From the NCBI GenBank assembly GCA_002698785.1, contig PAAG01000014.1, positions 224,745 through 288,744 of the forward strand: 64,000 nucleotides of DNA, written 5' to 3'. The first letter of the stretch is position 1; each line of letters opens with the position of its first letter. The position numbers and the translations under genes are program-made. Positions 33,559-42,785 of the stretch are shown here, in pieces. The notes under the pieces were generated by a model that saw only the letters and a list, made by a program, of their open reading frames with translations, was not told where the DNA came from and did not search any database. This stretch comes from Verrucomicrobiales bacterium. Lineage in GTDB: Bacteria > Verrucomicrobiota > Verrucomicrobiia > Verrucomicrobiales > DEV007.

Positions 33559-34284
33559 TCAGGTATCGAGGCGGAAGATCAAAACCCGACGATCCTGGCG
33601 GAGCAGAGCTTCATTCGAATTCGCAGGAAAACGTGCCTGAGTCTCACCGAATCCAATCGGAAGCAGTCTACCCGAATCAACCCCCAGGCTGCTGAGGACA
33701 GAAACGATCTTCTCAGCACGCTCTTGAGAGAGAACCTGATTCGCATAGGCACTACCTTCAGCAGAAGCATGACCTTCGATCACATACTTGAGTTTCCCAA
33801 GCGAAGGATCCTTGAGCGCCTTCGCGAGTTGGACGACAACTTCAACAGAAGCATCGTCAGCAAAATCCGAGCTCCCCTTACGGAAAAGGATATTGTCGCG
33901 GCTAACCTTGGACTCAGGATCGACATCATACTTAACCTCGTAGGCTTCCTCACCTTCAGAAACAGAATAGTCTCCTGCACCAGTAGACTTTTTCGCAGTG
34001 GTCTTTGTCACTTTGACTTTGTCCTCAGTCACTGCGGCCTGAACAGCTTTGGGAATCCCACGAGTACTGAAGTAGAGAGAGCGAGTCTCCTTCTGCGTGG
34101 CTGGAGCTACCGAACGAGTGGTAAGACTACGAGTCTTGAACCCGGAAGCTCCGCTCGAGGACTCCTGGCCAGCCTGGCCACGGAGTTTCTTGATGAGATC
34201 TTCGGTCGTCTCCTGCCCCATGGCAGGGAGAGCGATGAGCAGCGCAGAGGCTGCGAAAACGAGGGCGGTTTCTGTGCGCTTCAT
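33559..34284 (-). CDS. OmpA-family (peptidoglycan-binding) secreted protein
   Basis: 241 aa. The frame extends to 34341, but the ATG at 34284 begins the signal peptide (LVFAASALLIALPAMG). A flexible, Ser/Thr/Lys-rich region follows. The C-terminal OmpA/Pal domain has FRKGSSDFADDASVEVVVQLAKAL, YVIEGHASAEGSAYANQVLSQERAEKIVSVL and RLLPIGFGETQ, which bind diaminopimelate in peptidoglycan. Residues near 75 read STRGIPKA, a motif also found near the C-terminus of the large haem-motif protein encoded just upstream (59 nt). This suggests a shared partner or module. The two genes are probably one operon ending in the terminator at 33493. Confidence 0.85.
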   Translation of the reverse strand: MKRTETALVFAASALLIALPAMGQETTEDLIKKLRGQAGQESSSGASGFKTRSLTTRSVAPATQKETRSLYFSTRGIPKAVQAAVTEDKVKVTKTTAKKSTGAGDYSVSEGEEAYEVKYDVDPESKVSRDNILFRKGSSDFADDASVEVVVQLAKALKDPSLGKLKYVIEGHASAEGSAYANQVLSQERAEKIVSVLSSLGVDSGRLLPIGFGETQARFPANSNEALLRQDRRVLIFRLDT

Positions 34285-34343
34285 GGTGATGGAATAGAAA
34301 GGTCGGTTACAACTTCTTAGAATAGACGAATCAGGACGCAATA

Positions 34344-37271
34344 TTATTCCTTTAAAATATAGCCAATCTTCGCCTGGGTAATCTTTGCAGGAACGACAGC
34401 CTCTTTCTCCTCATCCTTTGTCGCGCTGGCACGGATGGCCTTGGGGATACCACGAGTGGAGAAGACATCAGCCTTATCGTAGAGCGTGAAATCCCCCACA
34501 TCAGTTCCCGAAGCGATGTTGGTAATCTCGCTCGAAGAAGCAAAGACAATCACCTGCTCAGGTCCACCTGGCTTGGTTGTCTCCCACGAGACAGTCAGTT
34601 TGTCCTTATCGGGAAGGAAACTCGACTTGCCGGTCTTGCCCGGATAGAGCTCGATCACATGGTCATCAGAACTGAAGTGGAAAATACGCACAAAGGTATC
34701 CTTCGTCGCCCGAACCGTAAGTTCGGCCCGTTCCCCTACAGTCAGCTTCGGCTGGATCGAGATATTGAGTTTACCACCGCCATGAAGAAGAACAGACTCG
34801 TGTGCCAGCGTAGCAGAAGCGTTATCCGTGGAAAGGACTTCGCTCTTCGATTCCGCGTAATCGTAATCAGCACTACCGAAAGCAGAGAGATACTGATCGG
34901 AGTTTGCAATGAGGCTCGCATATTTCTCACCGCCAAAGTCTTCGTAGGCCAGTGGAACGAATGGCATCAACTCGTAGCCGAGCGCATATACCACCGCGAT
35001 GTACTCCCGCAGCAGGTTCTCTCTACGGAAAGGAAGGTCGCGACTCATCGAGCTGGAAATAACAGCCAGAGTCTCGCTCTCGTCAGCCTCTTCTTCCAGC
35101 ATGCTGATAAGCTCTTCGTATTCCATACCGAACTCAGAAGCGAGCTTGCGAGCAGTCACAGGACTGCGGAAGTCGTTGTAGAGCCCTACAGTAGGTTCGG
35201 TCGAAGCAGCCATATTGCCAACCGCCTCCGCTTCGGCCTTCACAAAGCGCTCGAAATCTTCCTTAACGGCAGCCTGAAGAACGTATGGTTCGGGATAGAG
35301 CTTCTCAAGCAGCTTGCTTTCCTTGAAGTCGAGAATTCCCGCAGCCTCAACCAGAGGACGAACCTCATCAGTCATGTTTTCGAGAGTTCGGCGATTCACG
35401 TCAGCAACGCGGATCGCAGGCTTAATCCCCTGATCGTGGCAGGCCATGCAAGAGATGCCATTGAGAATCACATTGTCCTGACGATTGTCATCTTGAACGA
35501 TTTCAATCGGGCCACGATCGAGTCGCTTACCATCGTGCGTGGTGAGCATGTAGCCGTGAAGGCCATTGGGAAGAGACCACACCATTTCGCCGCCATCATG
35601 CTCAAACATGTGGTCAGGATCATCTGTCAATCCCGCCCCGATCGGTCCAAGGGGAGCCAGCTTGAGATCCTGCGTGCGCTTTGGACTCAGCGGAGTAAAG
35701 TCATAACTGACCCAGTAGGCGCCCTGGTGAGTACCTACCTCATGCCGTTCGATAAGGCGGTTTGCTTCGGATACCCCGGAGAACTGGAAACCGGCACGCA
35801 TCGCTCGGCCTTCCTGGAGGTTATCAATGCGGTCGACACCAAGAGCATCTTCCAGAGCTTTCAGAACATCACCGTCCTTGTCGACATCCATGCCCATGAC
35901 GTCATACATGATGTCGTCATAAAGCGGTGGCTGCGCAGCGGCAAAAGTAAACCAGTCTGCTCGAACATAGGCCATCTTCGACCCAGTGTAGCGCTCGATG
36001 AGCTGTTCTTTCTGCCGGTCGATCCCCAGAATACCATAGGGATAGTAGTAGATCACCTCGTCCCAGAGATCCTTGCCCCAGTTATAGTCCCGAAGATCGA
36101 TCCTGTAGATCGTCTCTTCCTCGTCGATCGCCAGGGGGCGAGTGATTTTCGCGTTTGTAGAAAGACTGTTGATCAGCTTACTGATAGCCGCACGGTGAGG
36201 ATCAAGGTCAGGCACCAGCGAGTTACCCTCAGCGTCCTTCGCATTGTGGAGGTTTGTGAGAGTGAGGTAGCGGAAGAACTTCTGCTCCGCTTCGCTGGAG
36301 TTGCGCAAGTCTTCGTAAATGGTCTTGATCACATCGTTGTTGCTGATGAACTCACGCTGCACAGCCTCGGGACGTCCGGCGTCAGCCCACTTCTTCAGAA
36401 TTCCCTTTTCCTCGTCGCTGAGAGGATCACGGTAACTCTTGTCCCCAGGTTGCCCCTTCGACTTTGGCATACGACCATCAGCGTCGTGAGCACGAAGGAC
36501 ACGCTCGACTACAGAATCAGCAAGTGTCCCCGATCCATCAGCATTCTTCTCCGAGAAGAAAATGGCAAGGTTCATCGTGCCATGCAATTCCGGCTCATAA
36601 TCGCCCGAGTGGCACTTGGAGCAGTGTTCTTCGAAAATCCAGTGCACCTTTTCGTCGAGAAGCACACCACTCGGCATCTCGCCCTCCTTGTCCGAAACAG
36701 AAGCGGTAATTTCTACTTCTGGCTTCGGCTCTTCCTTCTTTGCAACAGGAGGAGTGGTAGGTTCTGTGGGCTTCGGATCCTTTGGCGCAGGTTCAGTCGG
36801 CTTTGGATCGGTTGGAGCGGGCTCCGTGGGCTTGGGTTCCGTCTTCGTAACGGTGGGAGGAGGAGTCGGCTGATCTTCACTGACTCCAGCAATCCAGTTT
36901 TTGATGAGGTCCTGCTCCTCTTGGGTCAGAGGCGGACGGTAAGAATCATCTCCTTCAGCGCCACGGCTCTTCGGCATACGCTTGCGGGAGTCGGCTTCGA
37001 GGACGACACGGCGATAAATCGCAGACTCATCAGGATCCCCTGGAATCAGTGCTTCGTCATCAATCAGGTCCTGCAGTGCCACTTCGTTGTGAAGATAAGG
37101 AAAATCATCGTTTGTGTCAGGGTGGTGACATTCCTGACACTTCTCCTGAAAGAGTGCTTTCACCTTGCCATCAAGGTCTTGTGCGGTTGCCGGGAGCGCC
37201 AGGAGAAGAGCGGCCATGCTTATGACCGATGCGATCCACGGATTGAAGGGCGATTCGTAACGAATATTCAT
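34344..37271 (-). CDS. Large secreted protein with three CXXCH haem motifs and DUF4384-like C-terminus
   Basis: 975 aa with a signal peptide (ending ATA) from the ATG at 37271. Haem c motifs are CQECH (45-49), CSKCH (217-221) and CMACH (608-612). The first two lie in Planctomycete-type cytochrome domains, each ending in a R.PKS(R/K)G...D.SYR.PL(T/S) segment. They are joined by a Pro-rich linker of repeated PKPTEPAP units at about 140-175. The middle (about 300-600) has no recognised family. The C-terminal 150 residues resemble DUF4384 (LTVGERAELTVRATKDTFVRIFHFS). A STRGIPKA motif follows, shared with the OmpA-like protein downstream. Probably periplasmic and redox-active; partner unknown. Confidence 0.85.
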   Translation of the reverse strand: MNIRYESPFNPWIASVISMAALLLALPATAQDLDGKVKALFQEKCQECHHPDTNDDFPYLHNEVALQDLIDDEALIPGDPDESAIYRRVVLEADSRKRMPKSRGAEGDDSYRPPLTQEEQDLIKNWIAGVSEDQPTPPPTVTKTEPKPTEPAPTDPKPTEPAPKDPKPTEPTTPPVAKKEEPKPEVEITASVSDKEGEMPSGVLLDEKVHWIFEEHCSKCHSGDYEPELHGTMNLAIFFSEKNADGSGTLADSVVERVLRAHDADGRMPKSKGQPGDKSYRDPLSDEEKGILKKWADAGRPEAVQREFISNNDVIKTIYEDLRNSSEAEQKFFRYLTLTNLHNAKDAEGNSLVPDLDPHRAAISKLINSLSTNAKITRPLAIDEEETIYRIDLRDYNWGKDLWDEVIYYYPYGILGIDRQKEQLIERYTGSKMAYVRADWFTFAAAQPPLYDDIMYDVMGMDVDKDGDVLKALEDALGVDRIDNLQEGRAMRAGFQFSGVSEANRLIERHEVGTHQGAYWVSYDFTPLSPKRTQDLKLAPLGPIGAGLTDDPDHMFEHDGGEMVWSLPNGLHGYMLTTHDGKRLDRGPIEIVQDDNRQDNVILNGISCMACHDQGIKPAIRVADVNRRTLENMTDEVRPLVEAAGILDFKESKLLEKLYPEPYVLQAAVKEDFERFVKAEAEAVGNMAASTEPTVGLYNDFRSPVTARKLASEFGMEYEELISMLEEEADESETLAVISSSMSRDLPFRRENLLREYIAVVYALGYELMPFVPLAYEDFGGEKYASLIANSDQYLSAFGSADYDYAESKSEVLSTDNASATLAHESVLLHGGGKLNISIQPKLTVGERAELTVRATKDTFVRIFHFSSDDHVIELYPGKTGKSSFLPDKDKLTVSWETTKPGGPEQVIVFASSSEITNIASGTDVGDFTLYDKADVFSTRGIPKAIRASATKDEEKEAVVPAKITQAKIGYILKE

Positions 37272-37375
37272 GCTAATTTTCTGTGCGGAGTTTACCAGAG
37301 AATCGTTGGGTCAGACGAGTCGATTGCGTCACCTATGGATTTTTTTGTCTAGAACTCGGCCGATGCAACCCTATT

Positions 37376-38536
37376 ATGCCACTTGTGAGGAAGTATTTGC
37401 TCATTTTTCTACCTTTGGCAGGACTGACGCTCTCCAGTTGCGAAAAACCTCGCCTCGCGGAGAGGGGGCCCGCCTTGGATGTGACAACCATTTCCGAAAC
37501 TACTCCAGTGTCAGAATTGTTAAAGTCACTTGGTGATCCTGCTCCATCACACGAGGTCCAGGCCACAAGTCCGGAGCTGGTCGAAGCAGGTAAACAACTC
37601 ATTTTCACAGGAAAGGCAACTAATCCTCTCACAAACGAGATCGGAGAACGAATTTCAGCTTACTTTTACTGTTCAGACTGCCACAATACGGTGCGCGAAG
37701 ATTCCGACCTGGCGAACATCTCCGATCCCGCGGCGAAGCTGGCATACGCCCGCGAAAACGAGATTCCGCTTTTACAGGGTTCGACATTCGCCGGAGTCGT
37801 GAACCGGGAGAGCTGGTACAACGACGACTACGCGGAAAAATACAAGCTCTCGCTGGCCGTAAGAGCCGCACGCAGCGACCTGAAAAAGGCAATCGAACTC
37901 TGCTCCAGCGAATGTTCGCAAGGCCGCGCACCCGAAGGATGGGAGATGAACGCAATGCTCGCCTATTTCTGGAGCCTACAGTGGACCATCGGCGACCTGG
38001 GATACACCGCCACGGAATTGTCGGAGCTCAAGCGGCGCGCACTGAACCCGGATGAACACGCCACTCTGATATCCGAACTCAAATCACGCTACGCACAGTC
38101 CTCTCCGGCGACATTCGGCAAAATGCCCGAGGACGCAACGGCAGGATTCCCAACGAATCGCGAACCGGACCTCGAAGCTGGCGAAGCGATTTGGAACCTC
38201 AGCTGCATGCACTGCCATGGGGCAGACGGGGCCTCAGAGCATTACTTCGGAGACAAAGAGGACACGTGGAAATCCCTCAGTCGCAAATTCGGGTCAGACT
38301 CAAAAAAGTCAGTCTACGGATACATTCGTCTCGGCACACATCCAGAAGACGGGAAGCAGCCCTACATGCCTAATTACACGAAAGAACGGCTAAGTGACTC
38401 CCAGATTGAAGATTTGAGAGCATTCATCAGCAGTAAAGCCGATGGAACTGATATCCCGGAAGCAGCCGCCGAAGAAAAGAAAAAGCCTCAGGAGGAACCC
38501 CCTGAGGCCGAATCAGTCGAGAAAGAGGAAGAATAG
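37376..38536 (+). CDS. Di-haem cytochrome c lipoprotein
   Basis: 386 aa. The frame starts at 37283, but the ATG at 37376 begins a lipoprotein signal with LTLSSC (lipid Cys near residue 21). Two haem c motifs are CSDCH near residue 100 and CMHCH near residue 285. The second starts a standard class I-like domain with a later methionine in YMPNYTKERLSDSQIEDLRAFI. The first resembles the N-terminal half of SoxA-like or di-haem cytochromes. The C-terminus is a short Glu/Lys/Pro-rich tail. Probably an electron carrier on the outer or inner membrane face. Divergent from the large haem-motif gene with about 100 bp between starts, so both may be controlled together. Confidence 0.87.
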   Translation: MPLVRKYLLIFLPLAGLTLSSCEKPRLAERGPALDVTTISETTPVSELLKSLGDPAPSHEVQATSPELVEAGKQLIFTGKATNPLTNEIGERISAYFYCSDCHNTVREDSDLANISDPAAKLAYARENEIPLLQGSTFAGVVNRESWYNDDYAEKYKLSLAVRAARSDLKKAIELCSSECSQGRAPEGWEMNAMLAYFWSLQWTIGDLGYTATELSELKRRALNPDEHATLISELKSRYAQSSPATFGKMPEDATAGFPTNREPDLEAGEAIWNLSCMHCHGADGASEHYFGDKEDTWKSLSRKFGSDSKKSVYGYIRLGTHPEDGKQPYMPNYTKERLSDSQIEDLRAFISSKADGTDIPEAAAEEKKKPQEEPPEAESVEKEEE

Positions 38537-38545
38537 AGAAAAAGA

Positions 38546-38857
38546 TCAAATACCCACATCCTTGGGCTCTTCTTTCTTCTCTTCCTTATGCGGTTTTTCG
38601 CCGTGCTCTTTTTCACCGTGAGCATCTTCCTTGTGCTCCTTTTCGTGGTCATCATGGCCTTCGTCGTGAGCTTTGTGGTCGTCACCCTCTCCATGACCAT
38701 GGTCGTCGTGACCACCGTGATCTCCATGTCCTTCGCCATGGCCACCGCCATGTTCCATATGGAGTTCCTTGGTTACTTCAAAGTCGTGACGCTCGCAGCC
38801 GAGAATTGCCAAGCCGGCGATACCCACCCACAGCAGGGAATGACACAGCGATTTCAT
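38546..38857 (-). CDS. Histidine-rich lipoprotein, probable metal binder
   Basis: 103 aa from the ATG at 38857. The signal ends LAGLAILGC (lipid Cys near residue 21). Most of the mature part is His, Asp, Glu, Lys and Gly: runs such as HGGGHGEGHGDHGGHDDHGHG, then EKEHKED repeats. Such low-complexity His/Asp tracts bind Zn, Ni or Cu and act as periplasmic metal stores or chaperones. It is convergent with the di-haem cytochrome gene (9 nt between stops) and follows the NfeD protease gene. The function is inferred from composition only. Confidence 0.75.
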   Translation of the reverse strand: MKSLCHSLLWVGIAGLAILGCERHDFEVTKELHMEHGGGHGEGHGDHGGHDDHGHGEGDDHKAHDEGHDDHEKEHKEDAHGEKEHGEKPHKEEKKEEPKDVGI

Positions 38858-38925
38858 GGCGTGTCTTTACGCGCGACCCCGATCTTTTGCAACCGGCAAG
38901 TTTCTTTTGTGAAGATTCAGCCCCC

Positions 38926-41112
38926 TCAAACTCTAGCCACAACAATCCGACTTCCCTCATGACGAGTGATTGTCAGCTTGTCCCCTCTCTCGATAAATTC
39001 CCCCTCCGATATGATGTCTAGCAGCTTGCCATCGAATGTCCCTTTCCCCGAAGGAACCAAGTCAGTAGTCGCGACCCCTTCCCATCCCACATAACTCTCT
39101 TCACCCGATGTCTCCCCTCTCTGTGTCGCAATGGAGGAGCCTGAAGCCACTGCATCCTGAAGGATGAGGCGGCTTCCGAACTTTGACGAAGGGAGATATC
39201 GCATCCCGAGCAAAACAGCACCAAGAGCACCCGCGAGACCGATTGCAAGACTCCAAAATGCACTGCGAAAAATATCGAACCAGCTTTGCTCCATAGGCAA
39301 GCCGTCCCACTTCCACTCCAGATCAACCCGGTCAACCATGGCAAGCCCCAGGGAAACGAGCACCAGGGCACCACCCACCGCGCCGGGTATGATGGCCCCC
39401 GGAAACAGAAACACCTCCACCGCAATCAGCAGCAGACCAAGAACGAAAAGAACCGCCAACTCATAGCCAGCAAGATTTCCAGCCATGTAGTTCCCAAAGA
39501 AGAAAAGGCTGAAGGCACAGACACTGATCAACCCCGGCAGACCGAAACCTGGACTGTTGATCTCCAGATACGCACCACCAAGCCCAATGATGATCAGCAC
39601 AAAGGACAACTTCTGAACCCAATGGGCAAACGCTTCCATTCCCAGCGGCTGAGCCGTCGACAGTTCACCGGTCAGCCCTTCCCTTTCAATCAATTCTTCG
39701 AGAGAATCAACGACTCCGGTAGCTAGCACAGGTCTTCCACCGATATCTTCAGTTGCTTCAATCGTGTTGAGATTGAGAACCTCTCCTGCTTCGTGGATAA
39801 GCTGGCCATCGATTTTCACATCCTTCTCCGTGGTGACCATAGCTTCGGCAATGTCTGGATTATGGCCTTTGATCTCCGCAATGTTTCGAACCATCGCGAT
39901 CATCATCTGGGTGACCTTGCTGTTCATGGACTCGGACAACTCCTGTCCAGTTCCACTCACAACCAGTGCTGAGCCGATCGTGGCGGCAGGCCTCATGTAG
40001 ATGGTATCAGTCCCCATTGCGACAATCGCACCAGCGGACTCCGCCCGGGAATTCACAAAAGAGTAAGTGGGAATAGTGACGCTCTGGAGGCTGTCGAGAA
40101 CCAACCCCTGCGTATACCAGGCATACCCACCCGGTGTGTCGAGTTCGAAGACGATCGCCTCGGCTCCATCTACCTCCGCTTTCCGTATCGCTCGATCGAG
40201 GAATTGGAAGGCGGCTTTCCCGGTGGCAAGAGTATCCTGCCCAATTTCCAAAACGACCACTTTATCCTCAAAGCTGGCCCCGTCCCGCTTACCGAAGATT
40301 GTAGGGCCTTTCTCTTCGTTCACATCCTCTTCCTCAACGGACTTCGACTTCCCTTTCGTAGTGAGTCGCTCTCGAGTCTGTTCAGAGCCGAACTCGCGAG
40401 GAGATGTTCTGACCGGATCTCCGGGCAGATCCAGCGTTTCAATGAGGCTGGCGATGTTCTCGGAGATGCCCTCCGCAAAAATTGTTGCACCGTCGAACTG
40501 CTCAATAGCTTCCTCTGCGGTAAGAGTAAGGACCTCTCCCTCTGGTGAAATCGTACGATCACCGATTTTCACTTCGACATCCGGATCGACAAAGGACTCG
40601 GCAACGTTTGCTCGATATCCGTTTTGTCTAGCGAGGCTACGTGCCATCGCTTTCATCACCGAGGTCTGGCGTTTCCATTCGTTTTTTGAGACGGAGTCTT
40701 CGTCATCCTCCTCAGCACTCTTCTCCTCCGCCGCGCCTGCTGCTCCCAGGATTCCTGAGGGAGCAAGAAAAGTCTTTCGAGAAGCCAAGGCGAGAAACGT
40801 TCCGGGCCCGATAGCTGAGGTGTTCACGTAGGTATAGACAGGAATTTCTGATTTTGCGATCGCGTCAAGAACCCGCTGCTGCCCGTCCCAGTCGGCAGGG
40901 CGTGTGGTTTTCACACTGAGAATCAAGGCTGCCGCCTTCTCATTCGAAGCGCGATCAATCAACCGCCCCAGATCGCGCAACCGGCTGGTGTCCTCAAAAT
41001 CGCCATCGCCCACCGTCACCACGATGGTCTTTTCCTCCCACGAGGAAGTTTCTGAGTGAGCGAAAAAAGGTTGAGCAAACAACGCCACAAGGGCGCAGAC
41101 GATTCTGGTCAT
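38926..41112 (-). CDS. NfeD-family membrane serine protease, long form with two ClpP-type domains
   Basis: 728 aa from the ATG at 41112. Signal peptide, then two ClpP/crotonase-fold domains (about 28-240 and 283-480), four to five membrane helices (about 495-650) and a C-terminal OB-fold NfeD domain (about 665-728, GVATTDLVPSGKGTFDGKLLDI). The second protease domain keeps the catalytic serine in VNSRAESAGAIVAMG (S359). In the first domain the matching segment is VNTSAIGPGTFLALA, with Gly at that place, so it is probably inactive. NfeD proteases usually cut stomatin-like partners; no stomatin gene is in the window. Confidence 0.9.
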   Translation of the reverse strand: MTRIVCALVALFAQPFFAHSETSSWEEKTIVVTVGDGDFEDTSRLRDLGRLIDRASNEKAAALILSVKTTRPADWDGQQRVLDAIAKSEIPVYTYVNTSAIGPGTFLALASRKTFLAPSGILGAAGAAEEKSAEEDDEDSVSKNEWKRQTSVMKAMARSLARQNGYRANVAESFVDPDVEVKIGDRTISPEGEVLTLTAEEAIEQFDGATIFAEGISENIASLIETLDLPGDPVRTSPREFGSEQTRERLTTKGKSKSVEEEDVNEEKGPTIFGKRDGASFEDKVVVLEIGQDTLATGKAAFQFLDRAIRKAEVDGAEAIVFELDTPGGYAWYTQGLVLDSLQSVTIPTYSFVNSRAESAGAIVAMGTDTIYMRPAATIGSALVVSGTGQELSESMNSKVTQMMIAMVRNIAEIKGHNPDIAEAMVTTEKDVKIDGQLIHEAGEVLNLNTIEATEDIGGRPVLATGVVDSLEELIEREGLTGELSTAQPLGMEAFAHWVQKLSFVLIIIGLGGAYLEINSPGFGLPGLISVCAFSLFFFGNYMAGNLAGYELAVLFVLGLLLIAVEVFLFPGAIIPGAVGGALVLVSLGLAMVDRVDLEWKWDGLPMEQSWFDIFRSAFWSLAIGLAGALGAVLLGMRYLPSSKFGSRLILQDAVASGSSIATQRGETSGEESYVGWEGVATTDLVPSGKGTFDGKLLDIISEGEFIERGDKLTITRHEGSRIVVARV

Positions 41113-41196
41113 GACTCGAACGGTAAGAATGAAGAACGATATCGTCTAGGTGATTCGGAAAAAATCGGCTCGATAGTAGATTTTCGCGGCAGGGTT

Positions 41197-41712
41197 TCAG
41201 TTCACTTTATGGTGAGTCACCAAACCTGTCACGATTTCCTGACCGTTTGCATCTGTAAGCGTTATGTGCCCTTCGATGCCGTCATCAACAAGATCATTTC
41301 TAATCTTTAGTTCCGATCCCGGATCGCCCAAAGGAGCACGCAATTCGGCTGAATCCGCTGTGAGTGAGACCTCAAAACGCATAGATTCATCCATCCCGGA
41401 GTGCCAGTACTCGCATTCGTAGAAATCCAGAGTCGGATTGAAAGTGTATTCCCATCGAAACTCCTGGTTCTCCTCACCCATCAAGCGAGAGCCGGATACG
41501 AGGTATGTTCCATCTTCTGTTTCTTTGCCAGACCACTCTTCATGGATCACGGTTATTTCTCCATTGGCATTCACCAGTTCACCATCTCCTATCCAGTCGC
41601 CGGTGACCTTTTGAAAAAACGGAGTTTCAAACTTTGTCTGCCCAAGTGCGACGGATGAAAAGGCGAACAGGAAGACCAAACAAATCTCCCACCTGAAAAT
41701 ACTCAATCCCAT
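41197..41712 (-). CDS. Small secreted protein of unknown function
   Basis: 171 aa. The frame starts with a TTG at 41748, but the ATG at 41712 gives a proper signal peptide (ICLVFLFAFSSVALG). The mature part is a beta-rich domain (VTGDWIGDGELVNANGEITVIHEEWSG, FRWEYTFNPTLDFYECEYWHS), somewhat like lipocalin-type or DUF1579-like folds. I cannot name a family with confidence. It begins 37 nt after the stop of the DHH phosphoesterase gene on the same strand. Confidence 0.65.
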   Translation of the reverse strand: MGLSIFRWEICLVFLFAFSSVALGQTKFETPFFQKVTGDWIGDGELVNANGEITVIHEEWSGKETEDGTYLVSGSRLMGEENQEFRWEYTFNPTLDFYECEYWHSGMDESMRFEVSLTADSAELRAPLGDPGSELKIRNDLVDDGIEGHITLTDANGQEIVTGLVTHHKVN

Positions 41713-41749
41713 GGCATTGACGGTGCCAAGATCGACGGAATAGAACAAG

Positions 41750-42736
41750 TCAAAATGCCTTCAACTTCTCCCCCACCTCGGTGAGAAATCGATCTGACGC
41801 CTCTTCGAGAGGCCCTGAGAGGCGTGCACCAGCTGCGAGATTGTGCCCACCACCGCCAAATTGTGCGCACACCTCACGCACGCTGAACCTCTCGTCTTTT
41901 GACCTGGAACTGACACGAATTTTCCCACTCGGCAATTCCTCAAACAGCACTGCCACGATTACCGTGTCGATAGACCGAATCACATCAACGACGCCCTCAC
42001 TATCCCCGGGTTGAATATCCAGCTGCCGAGAAACTCCAATGGGGAGGGAGACGCTGGCGCAACGCCCATCGAAATCGATCCGAAGGTCCATGAGCATTTT
42101 CCGAAGCAAAAGGATCCGCCTTTCGGGATAACGCTCGTAGAGGTTCTGGTTGATCTCGCCTACGTCGACGCCAGTCTCCACCAAACCGGCAATAATCCGG
42201 TAAGTTTTTGCCGTTGTAGAAGGGTAACGGAAACTCCCCGTGTCAGTTGAGATCGCAGCATATAGATTCTCGGCAGCCTTGACGTCGATATGCCACCCTG
42301 CATGCGCAGCGAGTTCGCAGATAATCTGTCCAGTCGCCGGGGAGCGGCTGTCGACGTAGTTCAACTTACCGAAGAACGTATTTCCCATGTGGTGATCAAT
42401 GTTGATCACTGTTTCGATTCCCGAGGCCATCTTCCACACCTCTTCGCTGACTCGTTCTTTTGCTCCACAATCAAGAACAAGGAGTACGTCCGCTTCGCTG
42501 TTTCCTGAGGGCTGCGTGACGAGCTCGCAATCAGGCAGGAAGAGCAAGGCATCTGGCACGGGATCGTAGTTTACTACTTGAACGTTTTTGCCCAAACCCT
42601 TCAAAAGGCGAGCCATCGCGATCACGGAACCGATCGCATCCCCATCGGGACGGTCGTGACTGACCAGCATAACGCTCTTAGCGTCATTCAATACGGAGAC
42701 GATCTCTTCGAATGTGTTCGATTCGGCGTCAGGCAC
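41750..42736 (-). CDS. nrnA: DHH/DHHA1 phosphoesterase, NrnA-like oligoribonuclease/pAp phosphatase
   Basis: 328 aa. It degrades very short RNAs and dephosphorylates pAp using two Mn ions. Motifs: SHDRPDGDAIGS (motif I), LLVLDCGAKERV (II), NIDHHMGN (III, DHH), AISTDTGSFRYPSTT (IV) and the DHHA1 glycine motif FGGGGHNLAAGA. The start is a GTG at 42736 (GTG CCT GAC), with no better in-frame ATG upstream of motif I. It follows rbfA by 49 nt in the nusA-infB-rbfA cluster, an arrangement also seen in Firmicutes and other bacteria. Confidence 0.92.
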   Translation of the reverse strand: MPDAESNTFEEIVSVLNDAKSVMLVSHDRPDGDAIGSVIAMARLLKGLGKNVQVVNYDPVPDALLFLPDCELVTQPSGNSEADVLLVLDCGAKERVSEEVWKMASGIETVINIDHHMGNTFFGKLNYVDSRSPATGQIICELAAHAGWHIDVKAAENLYAAISTDTGSFRYPSTTAKTYRIIAGLVETGVDVGEINQNLYERYPERRILLLRKMLMDLRIDFDGRCASVSLPIGVSRQLDIQPGDSEGVVDVIRSIDTVIVAVLFEELPSGKIRVSSRSKDERFSVREVCAQFGGGGHNLAAGARLSGPLEEASDRFLTEVGEKLKAF

Positions 42737-42785
42737 AGGTCAATTCGTTGTGGTGGCAGACAAAAGAGCCTAAGCCCCTTGCGTA

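Noticed and set aside
34659..37352. An open frame of 897 codons on the plus strand opposite the large haem-motif gene
   Set aside because: The minus-strand frame has a signal peptide, haem motifs and recognisable domains. The opposite frame has no domain logic, and its openness follows from codon use of the real gene.
38486..38509. GCCTCAGG/CCTGAGGC stem near the 3' end of the di-haem cytochrome gene, considered as a terminator
   Set aside because: It lies inside the coding sequence for the Glu/Pro-rich tail and is not followed by a T-run.
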